Shown here in pieces: positions 35,208 to 44,400 of a stretch of DNA of 64,000 nt. Location: NCBI GenBank assembly GCA_002483105.1, contig DLHG01000013.1, positions 124,001-188,000 on the forward strand. Direction: 5' to 3'. The position numbers and the translations under genes are program-made. The first letter of the stretch is position 1, and every line of letters begins with the position of its first letter. A model generated the notes under the pieces. It did no database searches. It had not been told where the DNA came from and was given only the letters and a program-made list of their open reading frames with translations. Source of the DNA: Bacteroidetes bacterium UBA7674. GTDB taxonomy: Bacteria > Bacteroidota > Bacteroidia > Chitinophagales > Chitinophagaceae.

Positions 35208-36212
35208 ATGAAAAATATATTAAACAAAGTGGTGCTGATATCTGCGCTGGCTATTAATGCACAAAGCGCAGTAGCACAACAGAGTGTACAGTTTAGCCAG
35301 TATGTATTCAATCCCCTGGCACTGAATACCGCTTATGCGGGGTACAGGGGAGAGAGCTACGCAACGGCTATGTTCAGAAAGCAATGGTCTGGCCTGGAAG
35401 GTTCTCCGGAAACTATCAGCGCGTCCTTTGAATTCCTTATGCCAAAGACCGACGAAAGGGTGGCATGGAGTGTAAGGATGCTTTCTGATAAGCTGGGTCC
35501 TCAGCATACACTTTCTGCAACCGGTGGTTATACGTATCGTATCCCGATGAACGAGGATAAGACGAAGCATCTCGCGGTAGGCCTGGGTGGTGGTATTACC
35601 CAGTATGCAGTAGATGGTGCCGCTTACAGGTACATTGACGAGAACGATTCTAAGTTGCCGGTCGGTAACACCCGTAAGATCGTTCCGGATGCGAATGTGG
35701 GGCTTTATTATTCTACTCCGAAGTTCTATATACAGTCTGGTGTAAATGACCTGCTCAACTTCAAAGGTGTGAGCAGCAGCTACAACTGGAACAATACTGT
35801 ATTTGAAGCAATGGAACGCAGAATGCACGTTTATACCGGTGCAGGCGTGGTAATGAATCTTGGAGAGAGCTTCAAGCTGAAACCATCCTTCCTCTGGAAA
35901 GAAGATTTCAAAGGCCCGAGCAGCTTCGACTTTAACATGTTCCTTCTTATAAAGGAAGTAGTATGGGTAGGTGGTTCGTACAGGACAGGCCTGGAAATAT
36001 GGGATAAGCCGGGTGTGATGAATGGTATGCAAATGGGTGACGCTGCATCAGTAATGGTGGAGTTCTTCCCAACTACAAGGTTCAGGATAGGTTATTCGTA
36101 TGATATAACATTAGGTAAACTGGCTCCATATCAAAATGGTTCTCATGAAATATCAATAGGTGTTGGTATCCCGAATAAAGAGAAAAGAGAATTAAGTCCA
36201 AGGTATTTTTAA
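35208..36212 (+). CDS. PorP/SprF family type IX secretion membrane protein
   Basis: A 334-residue outer membrane beta-barrel: signal peptide (ending SAVAQQ), then the family start VQFSQYVFNPLALNTAYAGYRG, ARWQW-like FRKQWSGLEGSPETI, and a closing GYSYDITLGKL...SHEISIGV. SprF-type proteins are needed for surface display of the type B (SprB-type) cargo encoded beside them; that gene order is exactly seen here. It starts 20 bases after the giant adhesin stop, so it is in the same operon. Confidence 0.92.
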   Translation: MKNILNKVVLISALAINAQSAVAQQSVQFSQYVFNPLALNTAYAGYRGESYATAMFRKQWSGLEGSPETISASFEFLMPKTDERVAWSVRMLSDKLGPQHTLSATGGYTYRIPMNEDKTKHLAVGLGGGITQYAVDGAAYRYIDENDSKLPVGNTRKIVPDANVGLYYSTPKFYIQSGVNDLLNFKGVSSSYNWNNTVFEAMERRMHVYTGAGVVMNLGESFKLKPSFLWKEDFKGPSSFDFNMFLLIKEVVWVGGSYRTGLEIWDKPGVMNGMQMGDAASVMVEFFPTTRFRIGYSYDITLGKLAPYQNGSHEISIGVGIPNKEKRELSPRYF

Positions 36213-36230
36213 TTAAGAACTTTCTAACTA

Positions 36231-38174
36231 ATGTTTAGATATTATATAACCGCATTATTTCTGACTGTAAGCGCAAATAGCTTTGCGCAGGAACAGCAGA
36301 CTTACATGCAGGTAGCTGACAAGAATTTCCACAAGTATAACTATACTGCTGCGATACCTATGTACGAACGCCTCGCTGCAAAGAAGAAGGTATCTGCAGA
36401 TGTGTTGTACAAACTGGCGTATTCTTACGACCAGATGCAGAATTATGAGAAGGCACTGGAAAGATACCAGGCTTATTATAATAAGAATTGTGAGAAATAC
36501 AGTGAAACATTACTGCGTATAGGTGACTTGCAGAAAACACTGCAACAGTATGCTCAGGCCAAAGAATCATACAAACAATACCTTACTTCGCATAGCGATA
36601 TAGGTGGGACAGTAAACAATCGTATTCGCGGTTGTGACTCTGCTATCCTTTGGATGAAGGAAGAACCTCGCTTTACTGTTACGAATATGGCGATCAATAC
36701 CAATGTATCTGATTGGGGACCTTCCCTGTTTGGTAACAAACTGGTATTTACCTCTGAAGATCAGAAAGAAGCATTACTAGCTTCAAGTACGAAAAAAGCA
36801 GAATATGGCTGGACAGGTAATTCATACCTCAGGCTTTATACTGTTGATACAGCGAATGCAACTGCCGTTTCTGATTTTGGTGCATTGGTTAATGACCACA
36901 AGTCACACGTAGGTCCTGCGGTATTAAGCCCCGATGGCCAGACTGTTTACTTTACGGTTACTAATGCCAGCCGTACGGAAGTAGAGGGTGTGAAAGTGAA
37001 CAAAAGGCTGTTTGTAAGACAGCAAAACCTGGAACTGTTCTACAGCAAGAAAGATGCAAACGGTGCCTGGCAAGAGCCTGTTTCGTTCCACTTTAATGAT
37101 GTTGACCAATATTCAGTAGGCCATGCAGCAATAACCAGGGATGGGCACGTACTGTACTTCGCTTCAGACAAACCGGGTGGTTATGGTAAGACCGACATTT
37201 GGTATAGCCTGAAGAAAGAAGATGGCAAATGGGGATTACCGGTAAACTGTGGTCCTGAGATCAATACTGCTGAAGACGAAGCGTTCCCTACTGTGGGTGC
37301 TGATAAGGAATTGTATTTCGCAAGTAAGGGCCGTGCCGGTATGGGTGGATACGACATTTTTATGAGCAAAGGCATCATGCACTACTGGACACCATCTGTA
37401 AACCTGAAGTCTCCGGTAAATTCAGGTTATGATGATTTTTACTTTACTGCATCTAACGATACCAAAGGTTATTTTTCTTCAAACCGCCCGACAGGGAAGG
37501 GTAGTGATGATATATACAGCTACTGGTACAAGAAGCCAAGGAAATTTGTGCTGAAGGCTATTGTGCTGAACAGGAATACCAATGAGCCTATACCGGGAGC
37601 GAACATAACTCTTGATGTGGACAATGGTAAACGCAGGGCAAATGCTCAAGGCGCAACTTTTTATCCAATACAACCCGGTAGAGGTTATGCACTTTCTGCA
37701 AGTTATTCTGACTATACACAGGATAATGCTTCAATTGATCTGTCTGAGAATGCTGCTTCAGATACATTTGAGCACATCCTTTACCTGGCTCCTCCTGCAC
37801 CTGCGTTTGAAGTAGGTGATGTATTTGTGCTGGAAGACCTGTTCTATGATCTGAATAAGTTCAACATCCGTAGCGATGCTGCTGAAGTGCTGAACAGACT
37901 GGTAGCTACGCTTAATAAGAACCCGACATTGGTGATTGAGCTTTCTTCCCATACTGATAGCCGTGCGAGTGACAGCTACAACATGAAGTTGTCTCACAAC
38001 CGCGCTAAAGCTGCAGTTGAATACCTGGTTTCACAAGGTATTGATAAGTCAAGACTTGTTGCGCAAGGGTATGGTGAAACTCAATTGAAGAACGGTTGCA
38101 GCAACGGAACAAAATGCTCTGAGGCTGAACACCAACTGAACAGGAGAACAGAAGTAAAAATATTGAAGAAGTAA
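36231..38174 (+). CDS. PorE-like OmpA-family protein (TPR, propeller, CarboxypepD-reg, OmpA)
   Basis: A 647-residue protein with signal peptide (ending NSFAQ), TPR repeats (about 20-140: YTAAIPMYERLAAK, DVLYKLAYSYDQMQNYEKALERYQ in part), PD40-type propeller blades (about 165-420: GPAVLSPDGQTVYF, HVLYFASDKPGGYGKTDIW, GYFSSNRPTGKGSDDIY), a carboxypeptidase-regulatory-like domain (LNRNTNEPIPGANITL), and a C-terminal OmpA peptidoglycan-binding domain (FDLNKFN-like YDLNKFNI ... SHTDSRASDSYN ... RRTEVKI). This domain order is that of PorE, a T9SS-linked protein that ties to peptidoglycan. It is the third gene of the adhesin operon. Confidence 0.88.
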   Translation: MFRYYITALFLTVSANSFAQEQQTYMQVADKNFHKYNYTAAIPMYERLAAKKKVSADVLYKLAYSYDQMQNYEKALERYQAYYNKNCEKYSETLLRIGDLQKTLQQYAQAKESYKQYLTSHSDIGGTVNNRIRGCDSAILWMKEEPRFTVTNMAINTNVSDWGPSLFGNKLVFTSEDQKEALLASSTKKAEYGWTGNSYLRLYTVDTANATAVSDFGALVNDHKSHVGPAVLSPDGQTVYFTVTNASRTEVEGVKVNKRLFVRQQNLELFYSKKDANGAWQEPVSFHFNDVDQYSVGHAAITRDGHVLYFASDKPGGYGKTDIWYSLKKEDGKWGLPVNCGPEINTAEDEAFPTVGADKELYFASKGRAGMGGYDIFMSKGIMHYWTPSVNLKSPVNSGYDDFYFTASNDTKGYFSSNRPTGKGSDDIYSYWYKKPRKFVLKAIVLNRNTNEPIPGANITLDVDNGKRRANAQGATFYPIQPGRGYALSASYSDYTQDNASIDLSENAASDTFEHILYLAPPAPAFEVGDVFVLEDLFYDLNKFNIRSDAAEVLNRLVATLNKNPTLVIELSSHTDSRASDSYNMKLSHNRAKAAVEYLVSQGIDKSRLVAQGYGETQLKNGCSNGTKCSEAEHQLNRRTEVKILKK

Positions 38175-38198
38175 TAAACATAATTTCAATAAAACACT

Positions 38199-41100
38199 AT
38201 GGGTTTAAGAACCTTTAAGTCAAGAATATATACTATGAACAGAAAAGTTCGCAGCGCATTGAGTTTGTTTGCCTTACTGCTTTTAGGTACAGGAACAGCA
38301 TCTTCACAGGTTTACTACTCGATCAATTTTGAAAGTGGTGCGCCGGGTTGGAGTACAGGAAATTTGGGTTCGACGTGTATAGGTTCCGGGTCAATTGGTT
38401 CCACGTGGGGCCTTGGTTCAACTAGCGGAGGCGGTGGAGGTTTAGGTACTAACGCATATGGTACGCCAAACAATGGTAGTATGGGTGCGGAGAATTCCTG
38501 GATACAATCTCCTAGCATGCTGATCACCCAGGCAGATGTGAATATTGACTTTGATTCATGGGCCGGGAATGAAGGTAACTTCCCTTGTAGCTATGATGTT
38601 GAGTTTGTAGAATATTCTACAAATGGCGGTGCCAGCTGGACTACTGCACATGGCTATGTTACAGGACTGCATGATGCAGGTAGCAATATGTCATGGGGGC
38701 ATATAACCCTGCCGATCACAGTAACACCCGGTAGTAATGTTATTTTCAGGTTCAGATATGATACAGGTGATGGATGCTGCGGACCAACTCCTTTTACCGG
38801 ATGGTATGTAGATAATTTTACCGTGAGTTCTCCTTTTGGTGTTACTTATACAGAAACTCCGGTAGCGTGCTTTGGTGGTAACAATGGTTCCCTTACGCTT
38901 ACAGGTTCAGGCGGTACTCCTCCTTATACTTATTCTATCAATGGAGGTGGGAGCTTCCAGGTATCTAATGTATTTACCGGCCTTACTGCTGGTACATATC
39001 CTATCCAGATAATGGATGCTACTTCTGCGGTTACTTCAATAGTAAACGCTGTAGTAACTCAACCTGCTCAGGTGCCGACTCCTACGCCATCAAGTAATAC
39101 CCCGGTTTGCTCAGGTAATACAATAAACCTCAGCACTCAGTTTGTTGCTGGTGGCACATATAGCTGGACAGGCCCCAACTTATTTACTTCAACTTTACAG
39201 AATCCAACGTTGCCTGCGACCTTAGCTGCAGCGGGAACATATTCAGTTACCGTAACTGTGGGTGGTTGCCCCAGCATAGTAGGAACTACCAGCGTAGTTG
39301 TTACTCAAACTCCTGCACCAACTGCGTCATCTAACACCCCGGTGTGTCAGGGTAGCACAATAAACCTCAGCACTCCAACAGTTGTCGGTGCTACTTATAG
39401 CTGGACAGGTCCGAACTTATTCACTTCAACTTTACAAAATCCGACGATTGCGAATGCCTCACCTCTGATGGCGGGCACCTATTCTGTTATAGTAAACCTG
39501 GCGGGATGTAACAGTGCTCCGGGAACAACTACAGTCGCATTGCAACCTGCAATAAACATTACTCCTAACCCGCAAACTAACGTGAGCTGCTTCGGCGGTT
39601 CTAACGGTGCAGCAAGTGTTGTTGCTTCAGGTGGGGCCGGTTCTTTTAACTACAACTGGGCTCCGGGCATCCCGACAGGTGATGGTACCAACAGTGTTAC
39701 AGGCCTTATAGCAGGTACATGGACTGTCACTGTTACTGATGCTAACACTTGTACTGCTAATCAGATATTTACTATTACAGAGCCTGCACCATTGGTTACT
39801 GCTAATGCAGGACAGGTAAATGTTATCTGTAATGGCAACACTACAGGTACGGCTACAGTATCTGCTACAGGCGGTACGGCACCATATACTTATTTATGGA
39901 GCAATGGCCAGACTACGGCTACGGCTACCGGCCTTGCTGCTGGTGCTTATACAGCTACCGTAACTGATGCACTTGGTTGCACAGCGGTACAATCATTTAC
40001 TATTACACAACCATCAGCACTTACAGTGCAGGCATCATCGCAGCAAGATATTCTTTGCTTTGGTGGTACAGGTACAGCTACCGTAACTATTGTTGGTGGT
40101 ACAGGTGCTTATACTTACGATTGGACACCGGGTAATCCTGCCGGTGACGGTACTAATACCGTTACAGGCCTTACTCCGGGTACATATACAATAACAGTTA
40201 CTGATGCAAACGGTTGCACAGTAGCTCACACTTTTAATTTCGTTCAACCTGCATTACTGACAGCAACGCCTGCGTCTCAAACTAACGTGAGCTGCAATGG
40301 CGGGGCTAACGGTACTGCTACTGTAACAGTAGCAGGTGGTACAGGTACAAAGACTTATAACTGGACACCGGGTAACCCGGTAGGCGAAGGAACAAACAGT
40401 GTTTCAGGTCTTACTGCCGGTACATGGACAGTAACGGTTACAGATCAGAATAACTGTGTTGCTACACAAACATTTACTATTACACAGCCAAATGCTTTAG
40501 TTGTAACTCCTGCTTCTCAAACAAACGTTTTGTGCAATGGTGCAGGAACAGGTGCCGCAAGTGTTACTGCAACAGGTGGTACAGGTGCTTATACGTACAA
40601 CTGGACTCCGGGTAACCCATCAGGTGATGGTACTGCAAGTGTTACCGGCCTTACTGCAGGTACATGGACGGTGACTGTAACAGATGCAAATCTGTGCAGC
40701 ACTATACAAACATTTACTATTACTCAACCGAATGCTATAGTTGTTACGCCAACATCTCAGACGAACGTTGCTTGTAACGGTGGCGCTACCGGTACCGCTA
40801 GTGTTTCTGTGACAGGTGGTAATGGTGCCTATGCCTACAACTGGACACCTGGTAACCCTCCGGGTGACGGAACCAACAGTGTTACCGGCCTTACGGTTGG
40901 TACCTGGACAGTGACCGTAACTGATGCGAATCTTTGCAACACAACTCATGTTTTTAATATTACCCAGCAATCATCTCTTGTAACAAGTGTTTCAGGCCAA
41001 ACTAACGTTAGCTGCTTTGGTGGAAACAATGGTGTTGCAACAGTGAACGTTTCAGGTGGTACCGGTCCGGGTACATATACTTATTCATGGACTCCGGGTA

Positions 41101-44100
41101 CAGGCAATGCTGCAACAGTTAGCGGACTTAGTGCCAATACCTATACAGTAACTGTAACAGATGCAAACCTGTGCAGCACTACACAAAATGTTGTCATCAC
41201 ACAACCTGCAATATTAGCAGGTACGCAATCTCAAACGAATGTTACTTGTAACGGTGCCAACAATGGTATCACTACAGTAGCTCCTACCGGTGGTACTGCA
41301 CCATATACTTATTTATGGTCACCTAATGGTGGTACTGCAGCGACAGCTACAGGCCGCGCACCGGGAGTGTACAGCGTTTTAGTAACAGATTTTAATGGTT
41401 GTACGATGACAAAAACGTATACTATCACTCAACCTGCTACACTCGTAGCTTCTTCTGCTGCGCAAACTAACGTGAGCTGCTTTGGAGGTAATAATGGAGC
41501 TGCAACAGTTGGCGTAACAGGTGGTACTATACCTTATACATATTCATGGGCGCCAAGTGGTGGTACTGCTGCTACGGCGTCAGGCTTAGCTAGCGGTACT
41601 TATACGGTAACTGTAACAGATGCGAATCTTTGCACTACTACACAGATTTTCAACATTACACAACCTACATTGCTTGTTGCATCTATCGCTTCACAAACTA
41701 ACGTAAGCTGCTTCGGTGGTTCAAACGGTGCAGCTACAGTAAGTGCAACGGGTGGTACAGGTGCTTATACCTACTCATGGTCACCAAGTGGTGGTAATGC
41801 TGCTACGGCTTCAGGCCTTGCAATGGGTACTTATGTAGCAACTATTACTGATGCTCTTGGTTGCACAGCTACACAAACCGTTAATATCACGCAGCCAACA
41901 TTGCTGGCAACATCTATCAGTTCGCAAACGAACGTAAGTTGTAATGGTGGTAGCAATGGTGCTGCTACAGTAAGTGTAACAGGTGGTACAGGTGCTTATA
42001 CCTACTCATGGTCACCAAGTGGTGGTACTGCTGCAACAGCAACAGGCCTCGCGGCGGGAACATATACATTAACTGCTACTGACGCAAATGGCTGTGTGGC
42101 TACACAAGTAGTGAATATCACTCAACCTGCGGTATTGGCAGGTACACCATCACAAACGAACGTGAGCTGTAACGCTGCCAACGATGGTACTGCAACTGTT
42201 GCAGTGACTGGTGGTACTACACCTTACATTTATAGTTGGGCACCTTCAGGTGGTACGGCAGCAACAGCCACAGGCTTAGCTCCGGGTACATACACTGTAA
42301 CTGTAACAGACGACAACGGTTGTTCGACTACAAACTCATATACTATTACACAACCAGCAACATTGACGGCATCTATTTCATCAAATGTTCCTTGCGAAGG
42401 CAATACACTTAACCTTACCGGCACGATTGCCGGTGGTACAATGCCATATAGTTATACATGGACAGGCACTAACAGCTTTACCAGCTCATCAGCCAACCCT
42501 TCTATTACTAACGTGTCAGTCGCTGCTGCGGGTAGCTATACGCTTACGGTTACAGATGATAACGGATGTACCGCTATTGCAAATGGTACGGTTGTTATTA
42601 ATAGCAATGCATTAGTAACTGTACAACCTGTAGCAACTACAGCTTGTATTGGTTCTCCTGCAGGATTTAGTGTTACTGCAACTGGTACAGGACTTACTTA
42701 CCAATGGAGAGCAAATGGTGTGAATATTGCTAATGGCGGTGTCTACTCAGGTGCTACTACCAATGCACTGAGCATCAGTGATGCAAGTGGCCTTAATAAT
42801 ACTTCTTACGATGTGGTGGTAACGGGTACTTGTACTACAGTTACCAGTGCTGCTGCTATATTAGGTACACCAACCACCAATACATGGACAGGTATAGCTG
42901 ATACAGCATGGTCTAACCCAATGAACTGGCAGTGTGGTAACATCCCTAATATAGATATCAATGTTGTGATCCCTGCTGCTGCTCCGCATATGCCTTTGGT
43001 AGATATCCCCGGCGCTGTTGCTAAGAGCATAACAGTAAATGCAGGTGCTAGCCTGGCGTTTGTAGGTACAGGCAACCAGGTGGAAGTAACAGGTGACATC
43101 ACCAACCTGGGTAGCTTCGACGCTTCTATAGGGGCTGTGAAATTATCAGGAAATGGTGCACAATCATTACCGGGCGGAACTTACAAACAACTGAAGATTG
43201 ACGGTAGCGATATTAAATCAATACAAGGCAACGTAACTGTAGTAAGTAATCTGATGCTTACTAACGGATATGTGAAGTTGGGTAGTAACAGCATTACAAT
43301 GAGCAGTACAGCCTTACTGACAGGCGGTAGCGATGCATCATATATCATTACTGATGGCACAGGCCAGGTGACAGTAGGTAACATGGGTGTTGGTGGAAAC
43401 ATTGACCCTGTATTGTTCCCTGTGGGTACTGAAGATGTTTACTTGCCTGCTACTATCAGCAACGCAGGTACTACGGATATCTACAGTGTAAGGGTAATGA
43501 ACGATGTTTATGATGACTACAATAACAACGTCCCTACGGGTAGTGTTATTACACAAAACGTAGTAGATAAAACATGGATTATCACAGAGAGTGCTGATGG
43601 CGGTTCTAACGCGAACATCGCCCTTTCATGGACAGGTGCTGAAGAATTGACAGGTTTCATTAATATCGAGTGTAATATTGCTCACTTTAACGATAACACG
43701 AATGTTTGGGAGCCGGGTGTAGTAGGTACTGCAACTAATAATGCGGGACGTTTCACTATAGACAGGCCGAATGTAACGAGTTTCTCTCCATTCTCAGTTC
43801 GTACAGAGATACAAACTAACAGTGTGATCAAAGCGCCAACCTTAGCTTATGGCCTCATCCTTTATCCTAACCCTGTTGTTGATAACAAACTGTACGTTCG
43901 TATGAGCGACCAGTCATTGGCTACAGCAATGGATATAATAGTAGTAGATATGCTAGGTAAGATTGTAAGCAGTCAGCATTATAACGCAGGTAGTTACAGG
44001 GCTGATAACATCGAAGTGAATATCGGTGATGTTGCTGCCGGAAACTATACGCTGAAGCTGAAACAAGAAGGCGCGGTGCCGCAAGCTGTTAAGTTCATTA

Positions 44101-44108
44101 AGAGATAA
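38199..44108 (+). CDS. SprB-repeat surface protein with T9SS type A sorting domain (1969 aa)
   Basis: Signal region 1-36 (a second ATG at 38235 gives MNRKVRSALS and is equally possible). A beta-sandwich N-terminus (about 40-210; INFESGAPGWS, FRFRYDTGDGCC), one SprB-type repeat, two Ig/PKD-like domains, then 12 contiguous SprB-type repeats (about 450-1388), a PKD-like domain, an Ig-like domain (VTVQPVATTACIGSPAGF), a region with NTWTGIADTAWSNPMNWQCG typical of large T9SS cargo, and a type A tail (LYPNPVVDNKLYV ... GNYTLKL ... KFIKR). SprB is the gliding adhesin of Flavobacterium; here the repeats are shared but the export tail is type A. It starts 24 bases after the PorE-like gene. Two strong terminators follow. 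Confidence 0.9.
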   Translation: MGLRTFKSRIYTMNRKVRSALSLFALLLLGTGTASSQVYYSINFESGAPGWSTGNLGSTCIGSGSIGSTWGLGSTSGGGGGLGTNAYGTPNNGSMGAENSWIQSPSMLITQADVNIDFDSWAGNEGNFPCSYDVEFVEYSTNGGASWTTAHGYVTGLHDAGSNMSWGHITLPITVTPGSNVIFRFRYDTGDGCCGPTPFTGWYVDNFTVSSPFGVTYTETPVACFGGNNGSLTLTGSGGTPPYTYSINGGGSFQVSNVFTGLTAGTYPIQIMDATSAVTSIVNAVVTQPAQVPTPTPSSNTPVCSGNTINLSTQFVAGGTYSWTGPNLFTSTLQNPTLPATLAAAGTYSVTVTVGGCPSIVGTTSVVVTQTPAPTASSNTPVCQGSTINLSTPTVVGATYSWTGPNLFTSTLQNPTIANASPLMAGTYSVIVNLAGCNSAPGTTTVALQPAINITPNPQTNVSCFGGSNGAASVVASGGAGSFNYNWAPGIPTGDGTNSVTGLIAGTWTVTVTDANTCTANQIFTITEPAPLVTANAGQVNVICNGNTTGTATVSATGGTAPYTYLWSNGQTTATATGLAAGAYTATVTDALGCTAVQSFTITQPSALTVQASSQQDILCFGGTGTATVTIVGGTGAYTYDWTPGNPAGDGTNTVTGLTPGTYTITVTDANGCTVAHTFNFVQPALLTATPASQTNVSCNGGANGTATVTVAGGTGTKTYNWTPGNPVGEGTNSVSGLTAGTWTVTVTDQNNCVATQTFTITQPNALVVTPASQTNVLCNGAGTGAASVTATGGTGAYTYNWTPGNPSGDGTASVTGLTAGTWTVTVTDANLCSTIQTFTITQPNAIVVTPTSQTNVACNGGATGTASVSVTGGNGAYAYNWTPGNPPGDGTNSVTGLTVGTWTVTVTDANLCNTTHVFNITQQSSLVTSVSGQTNVSCFGGNNGVATVNVSGGTGPGTYTYSWTPGTGNAATVSGLSANTYTVTVTDANLCSTTQNVVITQPAILAGTQSQTNVTCNGANNGITTVAPTGGTAPYTYLWSPNGGTAATATGRAPGVYSVLVTDFNGCTMTKTYTITQPATLVASSAAQTNVSCFGGNNGAATVGVTGGTIPYTYSWAPSGGTAATASGLASGTYTVTVTDANLCTTTQIFNITQPTLLVASIASQTNVSCFGGSNGAATVSATGGTGAYTYSWSPSGGNAATASGLAMGTYVATITDALGCTATQTVNITQPTLLATSISSQTNVSCNGGSNGAATVSVTGGTGAYTYSWSPSGGTAATATGLAAGTYTLTATDANGCVATQVVNITQPAVLAGTPSQTNVSCNAANDGTATVAVTGGTTPYIYSWAPSGGTAATATGLAPGTYTVTVTDDNGCSTTNSYTITQPATLTASISSNVPCEGNTLNLTGTIAGGTMPYSYTWTGTNSFTSSSANPSITNVSVAAAGSYTLTVTDDNGCTAIANGTVVINSNALVTVQPVATTACIGSPAGFSVTATGTGLTYQWRANGVNIANGGVYSGATTNALSISDASGLNNTSYDVVVTGTCTTVTSAAAILGTPTTNTWTGIADTAWSNPMNWQCGNIPNIDINVVIPAAAPHMPLVDIPGAVAKSITVNAGASLAFVGTGNQVEVTGDITNLGSFDASIGAVKLSGNGAQSLPGGTYKQLKIDGSDIKSIQGNVTVVSNLMLTNGYVKLGSNSITMSSTALLTGGSDASYIITDGTGQVTVGNMGVGGNIDPVLFPVGTEDVYLPATISNAGTTDIYSVRVMNDVYDDYNNNVPTGSVITQNVVDKTWIITESADGGSNANIALSWTGAEELTGFINIECNIAHFNDNTNVWEPGVVGTATNNAGRFTIDRPNVTSFSPFSVRTEIQTNSVIKAPTLAYGLILYPNPVVDNKLYVRMSDQSLATAMDIIVVDMLGKIVSSQHYNAGSYRADNIEVNIGDVAAGNYTLKLKQEGAVPQAVKFIKR
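39549..42362 (+). repeat. 12 contiguous SprB-type repeats
   Basis: Units of about 76-80 residues with the pattern QTNV-x-C-(F/N)-G-G, GTATV, GGTGAYTY-(S/N)-W, (A/T)TGLAAGTYTVTVTD, and a C before a T-x-x-F-x-I-T-x-P spacer. A thirteenth, more diverged unit lies upstream near residue 215. The later five units (SWSPSGGTAATATG type) are closer to each other than to the earlier ones (NWTPGNPxGDGT type), which marks two expansion phases. Confidence 0.85.
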
Positions 44109-44127
44109 TTCTCAAGTCAATAGATAT

Positions 44128-44164
44128 AAAAAGGAGCTACACCCGGTTGTAGCTCCTTTTTTTT
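44128..44164 (+). terminator. Strong terminator of the surface-protein operon
   Basis: Perfect 14-bp stem AAAAAGGAGCTACA / TGTAGCTCCTTTTT with loop CCCGGT, followed by a run of T. Confidence 0.9.
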
Positions 44165-44176
44165 GAGCATAAAAAG

Positions 44177-44206
44177 AGCACCCATCAACAGATGGGTGCT
44201 TTCGTT
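44177..44206 (+). terminator. Second terminator hairpin
   Basis: Perfect 10-bp stem AGCACCCATC (44177-44186) / GATGGGTGCT (44191-44200), loop AACA, then TTCGTTT. It backs up the terminator at 44128. Confidence 0.75.
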
Positions 44207-44341
44207 TCTAAGGGGAAAGGAAAATTTCTTTTACCTTTTAATGAATGTTCTAAATCAAGCCGTAAGATTAATTCAAAAACCGGTCGTCTTACCAAAGAAA
44301 TTCATGAATAGCTTGTTTTAGTTCATTAATGGACATAAAGC

Positions 44342-44372
44342 AAGAATCCATCACGAATGATGGACTCTTTTT
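44342..44372 (+). terminator. Third hairpin with T run
   Basis: TCCATCA (44347-44353) / TGATGGA (44358-44364) with loop CGAA (a stable tetraloop), flanked by AAGA and TCTTTTT. It lies 140 bases past the second terminator and faces the plus strand, where no gene is left to terminate; it could close a small RNA in 44207-44346. Confidence 0.55.
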
Positions 44373-44400
44373 ATTGACCCGCTGTAACAAAATGTATTAT

